From positions 1-40,576 of the forward strand of contig NCSJ02000364.1 in NCBI GenBank assembly GCA_002812745.2: a DNA stretch of 40,576 nt. Direction: 5' to 3'. Under the pieces are notes generated by a model. That model searched no databases and was not told where the DNA came from. It was given only the letters and a program-made list of their open reading frames with translations. Of the stretch, positions 20,619 to 31,608 are shown in pieces. Position numbers and translations under genes: made by a program. How positions within the stretch are numbered: the first letter of the stretch is position 1; each line of letters begins with the position of its first letter. This DNA is from Scytalidium lignicola (lineage: Eukaryota; Ascomycota; Leotiomycetes).

Positions 20619-23600
20619 GGAGAAGAAAATTTTCAAGTTGAGGCTAGATGAGGTTAAAGCGGTGAAGTTACAAGAAGAAAAGAAAAGGCGGTGGAAAAGG
20701 AGGGGTTGTGTGAGAGGTGTATTTTCCGGATTCCCTCACTTGATAGATCAAGCGGCATGGAATAACGGCGTTTATGAGTAAAAATGATCTGGTATTAAAA
20801 TTTCTGGCATAGTTGAAAAAAGCATATGGGGGTACTTCTATTAGATCGTGATGTTAAATATGTCATGTTAGTAGTAGTGATCATTGAAAAAAGAGTCTCG
20901 CGTAGATCTACAAACTGTCTCTCTTCATAATGCTCTTTCTTTTCTGATCCACCAGGGCACACGCGGGTACACTTGAATAGGAAACCACCCACTAGACTTG
21001 GGCACACGATCGCTATCAAATCGCCTTGTCTCCCTCTACCACTTATTCGCCGCTTGTGGACCACGGGGCCAGTATCGAGAGCCGCCACCCACAGGGTTTT
21101 GTCATGCTCATGTTACGTGTTATGAGTTGTGTCCCATCCACACACCACCACACTCGATGAAAGGCGATGTCGGATGCATAATCTCATATCCAAAGGGAGG
21201 TTAAGTTGAAAATGAGAGAATCTAGCCAGGCGGGGGTCTTTGAGGGCCCCACACCTCGATCCCTTCTTTTGACTAAAGAGGCATTTCACACAACGATAAC
21301 CGTCCGCTATATGAATAATGAGCCTTGGATCTGAAAATTTTTTTTTGCAGAACACGTGAGATATTCTAACTATCTGGATATAGTTGAGAGTAAGCTCTTC
21401 AGCAACATTTCCTGGGCTAGAATTGTCTCAAATAAAGACGTTCTGTAGCAGAATTGGAACAATGCAGTAGACGCGCGTCCGAATAGAGCGGCAAATCCAG
21501 TGAGAAACCGTGATCTTCTCCCAGAACCTAGTGCGGTTATCCGGCCAATTGGCCTCTACCGTAAGCTGCTACTATTTCTGAAAAGCAATTATGAGAGAAT
21601 TCCGCCGTATTATGGTTGGTATACGTGTTGGTGACGCAGAGCCAACGATGGAAAGTAGGAGTGTACGGCTCCTTAAAACTGTTGTATAAAGTACCTAATG
21701 ATACCATCATGGAAACAGAATACTATAAAATGAAGAAGAAGNAAAAAGCAAGTTATTATGCTGTAGAAATTAGTATCTTCAAACTATCAATATAGGTATT
21801 ATTTCTGGAAGAGGTAGAACATAGAAAANGGGGGGGCAAACGACAATGAACTGTGGCGTATATGTATAGAAATGGCGTAACCTCGATTGGTTGCACGGTG
21901 CGCTGGCGGGCACAGGCGAGCTTGACCCGCCAGCCTTTTATGCGCTATGCCGATCTTGGCATGCCAAGGAAATTACATACGCGTACTTCGTCAAGTGCGC
22001 TCTTTTGATTCATGGATCTCAGAGATCAGAAGATGTGCAAGGCAAGCGCACACCTAAATGAGAGTTGCTGTGATCGACACTGGGGACCACTTGGTTGACC
22101 AGTTTGGATAACCTCTTCGGTGCAAGACTTTGAATATACATTCTTGATGATTTTGAGGTTGAAATAGCTTCCTGCCATGTCTTGGAGAACCTGGCTACCT
22201 CTGTTCTTGTTCCTTTAGACAATGCACAGAATGGCAAATTTACGAAAAAAGTATACGCATGGGTGTACGTATCGTAGTATCGTAATTTCGTATGCCTAGA
22301 TTGGGACCAATGGAATGGTTCATACACATATCCCTATGAACCGAGACTTATTCAGGGCGATATGCTCCCACAATGGACCCTCAGTTTTCTCAGAGCAGAG
22401 ACTTTAGTAATGATTTGGCTTACCTTCTCGCAAGCTTACCGAAACCATTCCACCATCCAAATTTTGTGGGGATCGTTGCTCTTAAGCACTCTACTCCGGA
22501 TGAGGTTCTTCGCAGACTGATGGTGTGGCTCCTTCTGTAGTGATGGAGTGCTGACGTGGAAGAATTGATTGGCAGGAACCCGTAATACTCGACACTGTGT
22601 CTCTCCTCTTCGGGAAGGTATTGCCTTTGGAGATCTGTGGCAGTTGAATGGCCTGTCTGTCTGCTGAATCCGGGTGATTGAAGAATCGTAGGTATTTCTA
22701 CTGCTCAGACAAGAGGCTGAGGTCATGGCCATGGCTTGTTGGTAATGATACAGTAAAACAATCGCTGCAAATCGTTAGAATTAGGGCATACGGCCATAGC
22801 AAATGTACACTGACTGTGTCAACCAAGGCACCTGGTCCCGGCACTGTTGTTCCGTTCTCTCTTCCGCTGCGTGTCTGAACTTGCTAGCGCCTAGCTAAAA
22901 CACGTTGTCCGAGAGGCTCACCGGTGGCATTTGAGCAACTGAAAAATGCCCGAAACATGTGCCCTGGCGTGCCGTGGCACTCGTAGGTATGTACAGTATG
23001 ACCATCAAAATTTTGGTATTGGCGAGGTTGCAATTCGTTCTTGGAATCGGAGGGAAGTGCAAGCTTTGGCGATCTGTCCCAGGCGCGCGGAGAAGGTTGC
23101 TTTGGGCCTGACATACGAGGCCGCGACATGGGGTCTGCCGCCTTCCCTCCCCATTTTTCGCCCATTTTGCCTTGAGAGAAGTCGTCGTCAGCTTCGACCA
23201 GGGCCCGACACCAGAGTCAGGGTCAGCCACTCAGGATGCGGCAGCCACCCAGCTAGCAAGTCAGCGCCCCGTCCCCTTCGCACAACAGTCCAATACACGC
23301 GTCCCACAGCCAAGGCAAGAGTCGGCAAGTTCTCCGTTGCTGGTCTGCTGCTGGTATTTGGTCGTGTTGGTGTACGGAAGTACGAAAGTACATTCGGATT
23401 ACTTGGGATTATTAGGTGTACGCTGGCTGGTCAGTGGTTACGGCCATCCGTACGTACTTTGCCAAGGAGCCAGACCGCGTGGATACTTCTTGTAGGGGGC
23501 TCCCGACGGACGCATCATCGTCTTTGTCACCCAGAGATCTCCTCGTTGCCTCTTCGCCTCTGTCTCTTCCCTCCTTCTCTCCGTTACTCTCTTCAGCGCG

Positions 23601-24010
23601 CAGACTTACGGACGAAAACTTGCCTGCTTCAATCTTGAAATATAACTTCCCGGTGCTCCTGGACGCCAAATGAAGGAGAACTGACTTGGCTGTGGCTTTG
23701 CGACTTCGATACCGTTACTTCGCCCCGTGTCTATTTATTGCGTTGATGCCTTCGCCTCTAGCCTAATCCCGATCCCTAAGCGATCCCGATCAATTGCGAC
23801 GCCTACTGCGGGCTGTGCACCACCCAAGATCTACGCTCGTTCTCTCCCTCTTCCCTCGATCATTAAGCCGCCAATTCAGGCGTCAGGTCAATTCACGACT
23901 CCGAGAAACCAGTCAATATAGGACGGACTCCAGGAAATCGGGGTCGCGAGTTCAGAGGAGAGGCGCTCTCCTTCGACACCATCCTCATCGTCATCCAGAC
24001 CGGCGACGAA
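20619..24010. other. 3.4-kb gene-poor region
   Basis: After the UTP4 stop, no frame shows family motifs. The part from about 22880 to 24000 is richer in G and C and has several overlapping open frames on both strands, the longest 230 aa, with no conserved blocks; I read these as chance. The last few hundred bases are pyrimidine-rich and probably form the PNG1 promoter and leader. Ns at 21742 and 21829 precede A and G runs. A perfect 12-bp palindrome GGCCAATTGGCC lies at 21543-21554. Confidence 0.5.
21543..21554. repeat. 12-bp palindrome with CCAAT on both strands
   Basis: GGCCAATTGGCC is its own reverse complement and carries a CCAAT core on each strand. CCAAT is the site of the Hap/CBF complex. 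It stands about 0.9 kb after UTP4 and 2.5 kb before PNG1, so no target is evident. Confidence 0.5.
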
Positions 24011-25452
24011 ATGGCGCACTCCAACCCTTCGCAACCTGGGGAATTCGACGAGACCTGGGCCAAAGACTTGAGAGTACAGTTTGAAGGATTATTACGGACA
24101 AAACGACTGAATGAGCTGGATCGGTCCAGATCGCAAACCTCTTCTCCCTTACCTCGAGATCCAGCGCCGTCAGCGAGCCCAAGAGCCTTGTCATCACCTC
24201 ACCACCTACCACCACACTCACCATACCAACCATCAATACCGAATAGCTCTGGATCTGGCGCTACACCTCCATCTTATGCATCACTACGACACCTCCCAAA
24301 GGTCCCCTCACCACCAGCTGATACGGCGTCGAAGAAGTTCCGAAACCTGTTGCTTTCCCTATCGCTCACTCCAACGAAATACGAGAATCCGGGATTACTA
24401 GATGAGGCATTGCAGAAGATACCACTCGATAGAATATATGGAGAAGCCGAGGAAGAGAGCCAGGTGTTTCAAGCACAGGCCGAAAGTATGGGAGACGGTC
24501 GAAAGCCTGAATGGGGTTACCAGGACTGCGTCATCCGTGCATTGTTAAGGTATGTGATCTTTGTATATCGAATTGAAGGTCTGATTTCTAACACAAGAGC
24601 AGATGGTTCAAGCGTATCTTCTTTACTTGGGTGAACAACCCACCATGTTCGGTTTGTATGTCGCCAACCATTGCGAAAGGCCAGACGCCGCCTACCCCGG
24701 ACGAGACAGCGTGTGGTGCTCTTCGTGTAGAACTATATAGATGCACAGCAATGGACTGTGGTGCCTATGAACGATTTCCAAGATATGGCGATGTTTGGCG
24801 TTTGTTGGAGACGAGGAGAGGAAGGTGTGGTGAATGGGCCAACTGCTTCAGCATGCTATGTCGCGCTGTAGGGGGGCGAGTAAGATGGGTATGGAACGCC
24901 GAAGACCATTTGTGGACCGAAGTCTACTCGGAATCGAAACGACGATGGGTTCATATTGATGTGTGCGAAGAAGCGTGGGATAATCCGCGGCTGTATTCGG
25001 AAGGGTGGGGCAAGAAGATGTCCTACTGTATCGCTTTCTCAGCCGATGGTGCCACGGATGTAACTCGCCGATATGTACGGAAGACCGAGCATGCTCTTGA
25101 GCGTAACAGATGTCCAGAAGAGGTTCTACTTTACATCATGAACGAAATCCGCACCCTACGACGTGCTAATATGGCCAAGGACGAGCGCTTTCGATTAGAG
25201 AAGGAAGACAGCCTAGAGGATAAAGAGCTTCGTGGTTACGTTGTTGCGTCTATCACACACTCCGTCGTTACAAATTTAAGACCTGGAAGCTCATCTATGA
25301 CCGGTAACCATCAACAGACATCGGATGACCAGAAGCTACCCCAAGAGCAACTATTACCAAGACAGAGCGGTTCTTCGGACTGGGTGAACACTAGAGGTGA
25401 GGGCGGGCCGCCACGTCCACCACCCAGGGATCCTTATTATCGCGATCCTTGA
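24011..25452 (+). CDS. png1: Peptide N-glycanase family protein PNG1
   Basis: Cytosolic amidase of the transglutaminase-like fold that removes N-glycans from misfolded glycoproteins during ER-associated degradation, working with Rad23 and the proteasome. Exons 24011-24549 and 24603-25452 join in frame to 462 aa. The first 120 residues are Pro/Ser-rich. The core follows: a zinc site with CSVC and RCTAMDC, then RFPRY, then [16 protein letters not shown]. The triad reads C255, H282 (in [11 protein letters not shown]) and D299 (in [17 protein letters not shown]). Spacings of 27 and 17 residues equal those of yeast Png1 (C191, H218, D235). Some filamentous fungi, Neurospora being the known case, have a catalytically dead PNG1; this copy looks active. 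The C-terminal tail is disordered and ends in Pro-rich sequence. There is no PUB domain. Confidence 0.95.
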
Positions 25453-26507
25453 AGATAACGTCCAGTGAACGTTTTGAATTGCTATTTCGAAGAGGGTCCG
25501 ATGTGGATGGCCACGGGATCCAAATAGTTTTCACTGAGGATTTGAGCCACATCAAATATACGCTTTTGGCTAATGCTGCATGTGAGGTTGGGTTCAGGGA
25601 ATCCCATCGGCTCAGAGAACGCGAAACTTCGACCACAAGACCGTGGCTGATATTAATGTATCACGGTCCGAATGATATCATATCCGACCCGAGAGGAGGG
25701 GCCTCGAAATTACATATACTTCATCACATAAAGGAATTTACTTTGTCATGGGTGCGGTGTTCTGGGTCTATTACATGATACATAATCATGACTGCGACAC
25801 AACGTCTATTTTATTTAATTATATGCTGGGATTGGGAATATGGCATCAGTTTGGAAAACTGTTGGTCTGGTAAAAGATTAGGGAGAAGATACCTGGATAG
25901 GGTTATACCTACAGCTGGCGTTATTTGGGACGGGCAGATGACAAGCGTCCTTTTGTCTTGATAGCATGCATGTTTTGAAGGATGAGACATTGAGCGTGAG
26001 CGAAGATTAGCGTATAGAATATGCTATTCCCTCATGCTGGGAACTGAGGCTTGTGATGGCCGCTTTGAGGCTATGCCATGCAGCCTAGGGTTTCTGAAAT
26101 GCAGCGCCCGGAGTACGGATTTCGCAGTATACTTTTGTCGGTCTGGGCTATACTAGTCAGAGACCTAAGATGGCAATGAACAATGATCAAGATTACGTTG
26201 TCCGATAGCATAGCCTCTCATCCTTTGTAAGGTTAGAGCGTTGTGCGTGTGTGTGTGTCGACAACACTCTACAAATCCACTAGATTACAACAAAGAACTA
26301 GAAATATACTTGTACTCTAATAAAAGTTCCAGTTAATGACTATGCAGTTTATGGGGTTTTGGGTGTTTGCTAGATTTAATATTTGGCCCGTGACTACCAA
26401 GACCAGGCAGGGATCCTTGTTGCCTGACAGTGAACTTTTTCCAAATGTCGCGACTTTTAAGTCGCGAGGAACGCTGTGGGTAACGCAAGGTATAGAATGG
26501 ACTAGAG
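25453..26507. other. Intergenic region, PNG1 3' end and IleRS promoter
   Basis: No gene supported. It contains a short (GT)6 run at 26247-26258 and, 41 bp before the IleRS start, a 20-nt dyad (26448-26467). Confidence 0.55.
26448..26467. promoter_or_regulatory. Dyad TCGCGACTT-TT-AAGTCGCGA
   Basis: Nine-base arms are exact reverse complements around TT. It lies 41-60 bp upstream of the proposed IleRS start, so it is in the promoter or 5' UTR. It could be a palindromic protein-binding site or a stable RNA hairpin close to the cap. Confidence 0.45.
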
Positions 26508-29490
26508 ATGCAAGTACGTCCAGTGAAGTCATGGTCATCGACTTTGAGACTGCCCAGATCCTCATTTCCGTAAGCAAAAAGTGCAAAATCATTTGAGTCA
26601 ATCGAATCTTGCTTAGCTGAAACTTCCTGCAATAGTCCTAGGCCAGTACCAGCGGAGCAGCCCGCTATCCTACGAAGATGCTCCGATGAACTTTATAAAT
26701 GGCAGAGCCAGGAACGGGCTAATCAAAAGCCGTTTGTTCTTCACGATGGACCGCCGTACGCCAATGGCAGTCTGCATGTTGGGCACGCCATAAACAAGAT
26801 CTTGAAGGATATGGTATGTCGAGTGAAGGTTCAACAAGGTAGGAACTGTTGCTTATGTGGTTGGTAATTTTAAGGATTAGAAGGACTGATTGAACCATCT
26901 AGGGCATAGAGTTGTTTACGTCCCCGGATGGGATTGCCATGGCCTCCCAATCGAGATAAAAGCTCTCGAAAAGGAGCGAGAGAAACATGAAAATGGCTCC
27001 TCCGTTCTTCAAGCAATTGATATCCGCAGAGCGGCACGGTCCCTTGCCAACAAGACAGTCAAAGAACAGATGAAAGGCTTTCGCGAATGGGGTGTCATGG
27101 CAGACTGGGAGCGTTCCTGGAAAACGATGGATAAGTCTTTCGAGATGAAGCAATTGGAAATCTTCCGACACATGGTAAAGAACGATCTTATATTCCGACG
27201 GTATAAGCCAGTCTATTGGTCACCATCATCGCAGACAGCTCTCGCTGAGGCGGAACTCGAATATAATGAGGATCACTGGTCAACGGCTGCATATGTCAAG
27301 TTTCCGATTACAAATATCCCGGATAAGTTGAAGGAAATATTACCGGACACTCCAAATCTCTCGGCAGTGATCTGGACGACTACACCATGGACACTACCAG
27401 CTAACCAGGCGATTGCTGTGCACTCTGACATGGAATATTCTATTGTGAAGGATGGCCAGGATCATTTTATCGTGGCGAAGCCAAGACTCGACCAGCTTGT
27501 TCAAACCTGTTACGGCGACGATGTGAATTTAGAAGTTGTGGTGGACTCTATTCTGGGCAAGGATCTCGTAGGCGCACAATATTTTAACATCCTGCGTGGG
27601 AAGGCTTCTGAGGCTCGACCTGTTATACATGCCGACTTTGTCACCGCCGAATCAGGATCTGGCCTTGTTCATTGTGCTCCCGGTCATGGTATGGAGGATT
27701 ACTTGGTTTGCACTCCCCTCGGTATTAAAGCTATTGCACCAGTAGACGATCTTGGATGCTTCACTAGTGAGGCATGCCCGGATTATCCACAGGAACTGGA
27801 AGGACTCCCGGTCTTGAAAGGAGGGAGTAAGGCTGTCATAGATCTCCTGGGAGATCAGGTTCTTGCCTTCCGCAGGTTTAAACATAAGTATCCATACGAT
27901 TGGCGAACCAAGCTTCCGGTTATCATAAGAGCCACTGAACAGTGGTTTGCCGATGTAGGCAGTATCAAATCAAAGGCACTGCAACAGCTAAATGGTGTTC
28001 GATGTATACCAGAAGCTGGAAGATCGCGGCTACAGAGTTTTGTTGAGGGCAGGAGTGAATGGTGTATATCCAGGCAGCGTGCCTGGGGGGTACCCATTCC
28101 TGCTCTCTATGACGAAAATGGCAAAGCATTACTCACAGATGCTAGTATTGAGCATATTATCTCGGTTATAGATAAAAGAGGTATTGATGCTTGGTGGACA
28201 GACGATCCATATGATCCTGCCTGGGTTGTTCCAGGTATGCAGGGCTCATATAAACGTGGAAGGGACACAATGGATGTCTGGTTTGATAGCGGGACCAGCT
28301 GGACTCAGTCTGAGCAGCAGGCCGACGTCTATCTTGAAGGCACAGATCAGCATCGAGGTTGGTTCCAGTCAAGTCTCCTCACTCATGCTAGTGTTGGTGA
28401 TAGGGATGAAGCTCCTTTCAAAACATTGATCACCCATGGGTTTACACTGGATCAAGACGGCAGAAAAATGTCCAAGTCTGTGGGCAATGTTCTTGCACCT
28501 AGCCAAATTATGGATGGATCGTTACTCCCCCCACCGACTAGTTCAAAGCGCAAGGGTGGTCAAGCTCCCATCCAAGGCCTCGGAGCAGATGCTCTTCGCT
28601 TGTGGGTAGCCAGCAGTGATTACACTCATGACATTGTTATTGGACAACCAGTCTTAAAGTCGGTCAATGCGTCTCTACTGAAGTATCGGATTATGATCAA
28701 GATGTTATTAGGCTCTATGCATGAAACCGCGAGAGCTGCACCTGTGTCAAAACTTGATCAGATCGCGCTTGCACAGCTTGAGGATGTCATGGCTGATGTT
28801 GCAGCTGCATATAACAATTATGAATTCTATAAAGCTGTAACTTACATCAATCGATGGATATACACCGACCTCTCTGCTTTCTATATGGAGGCTTTGAAAG
28901 ATAGACTTTATTGTGCAGATGGAGGAGGTGTTCTGGAGCCGATCTTCCATGGTCTTTTGGAGATGTTAACCCCCATAACACCTAGTCTTGTGGACGAGGC
29001 TTGGAGTCACAGACCAGAGTGGATGAAATCAGATGAGACGCTGAAACATCCCTTTCACCGAACCCTTGCCGACACTGTTATATCTCCAGCGCACTCGACA
29101 TCATTAGATGGTGTCCGAAAGGACATACGATGGTTGCTTAGCGCTAATACAGCCATTAAAACCGCTCAAGAAGAAGCTCGAAGCTTGAAAATCATCGGCT
29201 CTTCCCTAGAAGCATCTGTGGTTTTACAACTCCCTGGTGAGGAAGCCCATAGCCTTTTCTCGCGGTACACGGATGAATTACAAGATATGTTTGTTGTCTC
29301 TGGAGTTCAATTGGGCGGCAGTATAGAAGGAGAGTGGAAATTCTCTGCTGAGTTCGAGGCCCCTGGTGGAAAAGGAGTTGCATGGATTGTACCGCCAAAG
29401 GATGCGAAGTGTCCCCGTTGTTGGAGATATGTTGCACCGTTGGAAGACGAGCTTTGTAAACGATGTGAGGATGCTGTAAGTGTATTGTAG
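26508..29490 (+). CDS. ism1: Isoleucyl-tRNA synthetase, mitochondrial
   Basis: Class I aminoacyl-tRNA synthetase charging mitochondrial tRNA-Ile. Exons 26508-26569, 26636-26838 and 26903-29490 join in frame to 950 aa. The small first exon reads [14 protein letters not shown] and joins PRPVPAEQP, matching the usual N-terminus of bacterial-type IleRS; it is too short to show as a long ORF. The HIGH motif is HVGH in [14 protein letters not shown] (about 26750-26790). The sequence [12 protein letters not shown] follows the second intron, the CP1 editing region contains [13 protein letters not shown], and KMSKS appears as [11 protein letters not shown] (about 28460). A bacterial-type C-terminal zinc finger (CPRCWRY then CKRC) closes the protein, which separates it from the cytosolic enzyme. 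The targeting leader is very short with this start; an upstream exon or start is possible. Identity is certain, start less so. Confidence 0.95.
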
Positions 29491-30501
29491 ACGGTTATAC
29501 CTGTGTTCATTTATTAGAAGCGGCGGAAAATGGAGGCATTGGGATCATTGGGAGTATTGATGTATCAAGATGTGTGTATATATTAAAGATGTAGCAGCCA
29601 TGAGGCACGGACCACTCTACTCGTAAGACTAATAGATAGTATTTTAGTTTTGTATTTAGACGAACGATTCATTTTCATTGCTTTTCCAGTTCTCCCAGTC
29701 TCAAGCTCGAGAAACTTAAGTATGCTCTAATTAAGAGAGGAGCATTAGCTCCCATGCTTACTGGATAACCTCACTCAGCACTATTTCGCTCACTCACGGA
29801 ATTCTTAAGCAAAACGGGAGATAAATACAGTAGCAAAACAAGCAGAAGTGACGGAATTATGATCGGAACTAATTGATATCCACCTCAACGATAAAAGTTG
29901 ATGGGATTTCAATTGTGCCGATCTAACGTGTCGGTCACAATACCCGATACACGTACACGTCTACAATGACTATAATTTCTAAGGAAGACGCCACTCAAAC
30001 AAAGTTACCCCGCACTCATCATATTGCAAAATTGATGTAGACTTGATATCTTAGTTACTACTCAAATCTCCTCTCCTACTAGTGTTATATGCTATTAACA
30101 CGAGGATTTTAAAAGAATTGGATGTCTAAGTATACATGTCGTAGATGAAAGCTGGATATCATTTAAGTATGGCTAGTAGGACTTCAAAACTTTTCTGATA
30201 AGTTGAATTTGCTTTGAAAGTTGAATAAGAAACTAAGTGTTACTGTAATCCTGTAAATGACTAGCTCGCGAATAAATAAACAAGAGATCGTGGGGATTTA
30301 CTTCTTGATTACTTTAACGCCGGATAAAAGTCACCCTCAGTACGTATCCGAGAATGACTATCCAATGCGTGATATAAAGTGTTTTTTGGCTTTGAAGCTG
30401 CACCAAAAATCTTTATGAACTCGAAAGACCTTTTAACTAATCGTTATTTGTAAACAAAAAAGAAATTCCCAATTTATTTTCCTCCATTACACACCCCCAC
30501 G
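29491..30501. other. AT-rich intergenic region
   Basis: One kilobase without supported genes. It has AT-rich 3' sequence of IleRS and the promoter of the reductase gene, which ends in a C/A-rich leader just before 30502. Confidence 0.55.
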
Positions 30502-31608
30502 ATGAAGTCGGTGATCGTCAAGGCACACCCTCTAAGGTGTGAGATTGTAGATGTTCCGATTCCAAAGCCAAAGCCCAGTGAGATCTTAATTAAGGTCGTA
30601 TACTGTGCAAGCAATCCACGAGATTGGAAGGCTCCCGATCATCTTATCCCAGGAGTTGAAATCAATCAAGGCAATGAAATGGCAGGGGTTGTTGAAGAGG
30701 TTGGAAGCGGTGTCTATGAATTCCACAAGGGTGATCGAGTAGCCGCTGCGCATCCTATGCAGGCTGAAAATGGGACATACGCAGAGTATTCTACGGCACC
30801 CGTAAACACTTGCTTTCTGGTTCCACCTAATGTTTCTCTTGAAGGTGTGTACTGAGATTTTTTATATCACTGATGGTCTGCTAACGTACATATAGAGGCC
30901 TGTACAATTCCATTTTCCCTGTGTACTGCAGCTCTTGGATTATATCAGCGGCTGAATATCCCGTTCCCTACTTCCCCCAACAATAGCAAAGTCCAACCAC
31001 CTCTGATCGTGTACGGAGGGGCCTCTGCGGTTGGAACCTATACACTAAAGCTGGCAAAGCTAGGACGATTCGAGAAGGTCATTGCCATCTGTGGAGCGGG
31101 AAGGCAATATCTAGAGTCGCTTGGTGTAGTCACAGACTTCGTCGACTACAGAAAGAATAATGTTGTCAACGACCTAAAGGCAGCTCTAGGCGGAAGTAAA
31201 TGTTTCCACGCGGTTGATGCTGTCTTAAGTGGTGACAGCTGGAGACATTTATCCGAAGTACTAGAAAAGGAAGGAGGGAGGATAGCAGTATATCTGCCAC
31301 GACTCGATTACAGCGCCATACCGAAATCAATGTACGTTGGCATTGTCTTCTTCGGCACCGTTCATGCTCAACCAACGCCATACTGGGATGAAAAGTGTGA
31401 GGAGGACCCCGAATTTGCACATGCTCTATTTCGACTTTTAAGCCGATGGTTGTCTGAGAGAAAGTTGAGTGGACACCCGTACGAGATTCTCCCAGATGGA
31501 TTAGAGTCAGTGGAGAGTGGACTGCAGAGATTAAAGGATGGAACTGTTAGTGCAAAGAAGCTGATTTATAGAATTGGGGATACGCCAGGTATAGAATCGA
31601 AGATTTAA
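30502..31608 (+). CDS. Zinc-independent MDR-family reductase (enoyl-reductase-like)
   Basis: A medium-chain dehydrogenase/reductase that presumably reduces a carbon-carbon or carbonyl double bond with NADPH. Exons 30502-30844 and 30896-31608 join in frame to 351 aa, the usual size. The N-terminal GroES-like part shows PKPSEILIKVVYCASNPRDWK, then NEMAGVVEEVGSGVYEFHKGDRVAA. The Rossmann motif is YGGASAVGTYTLKLAKL, just after the intron. The structural and catalytic zinc ligands of alcohol dehydrogenases are missing, as in the trans-acting enoyl reductases of the LovC/ToxD type that this family resembles. No polyketide synthase or other biosynthetic gene lies nearby, so a role in secondary metabolism is not supported; substrate unknown. 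Confidence 0.9.

Noticed and set aside
22946..23638. A 230-aa plus-strand ORF in the region before PNG1.
   Set aside because: GC-rich sequence with overlapping frames on both strands, Arg/Pro/Ser-rich composition and no conserved block; read as chance.
26336..26596. An 86-aa plus-strand frame before IleRS.
   Set aside because: It overlaps the real first exon in another frame and has no family features.
26617..26645. A frame reading LKLPAIV just before the IleRS body, suggesting a frameshift at its N-terminus.
   Set aside because: The true motif [10 protein letters not shown] is in the exon ending at 26569, and splicing to 26636 joins it in frame. The LKLP reading lies inside the intron and is a coincidence.
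30502..31608. A secondary-metabolite cluster around the enoyl-reductase-like gene.
   Set aside because: No synthase, transporter or tailoring gene adjoins it; flanking genes are IleRS and a general aldehyde dehydrogenase.
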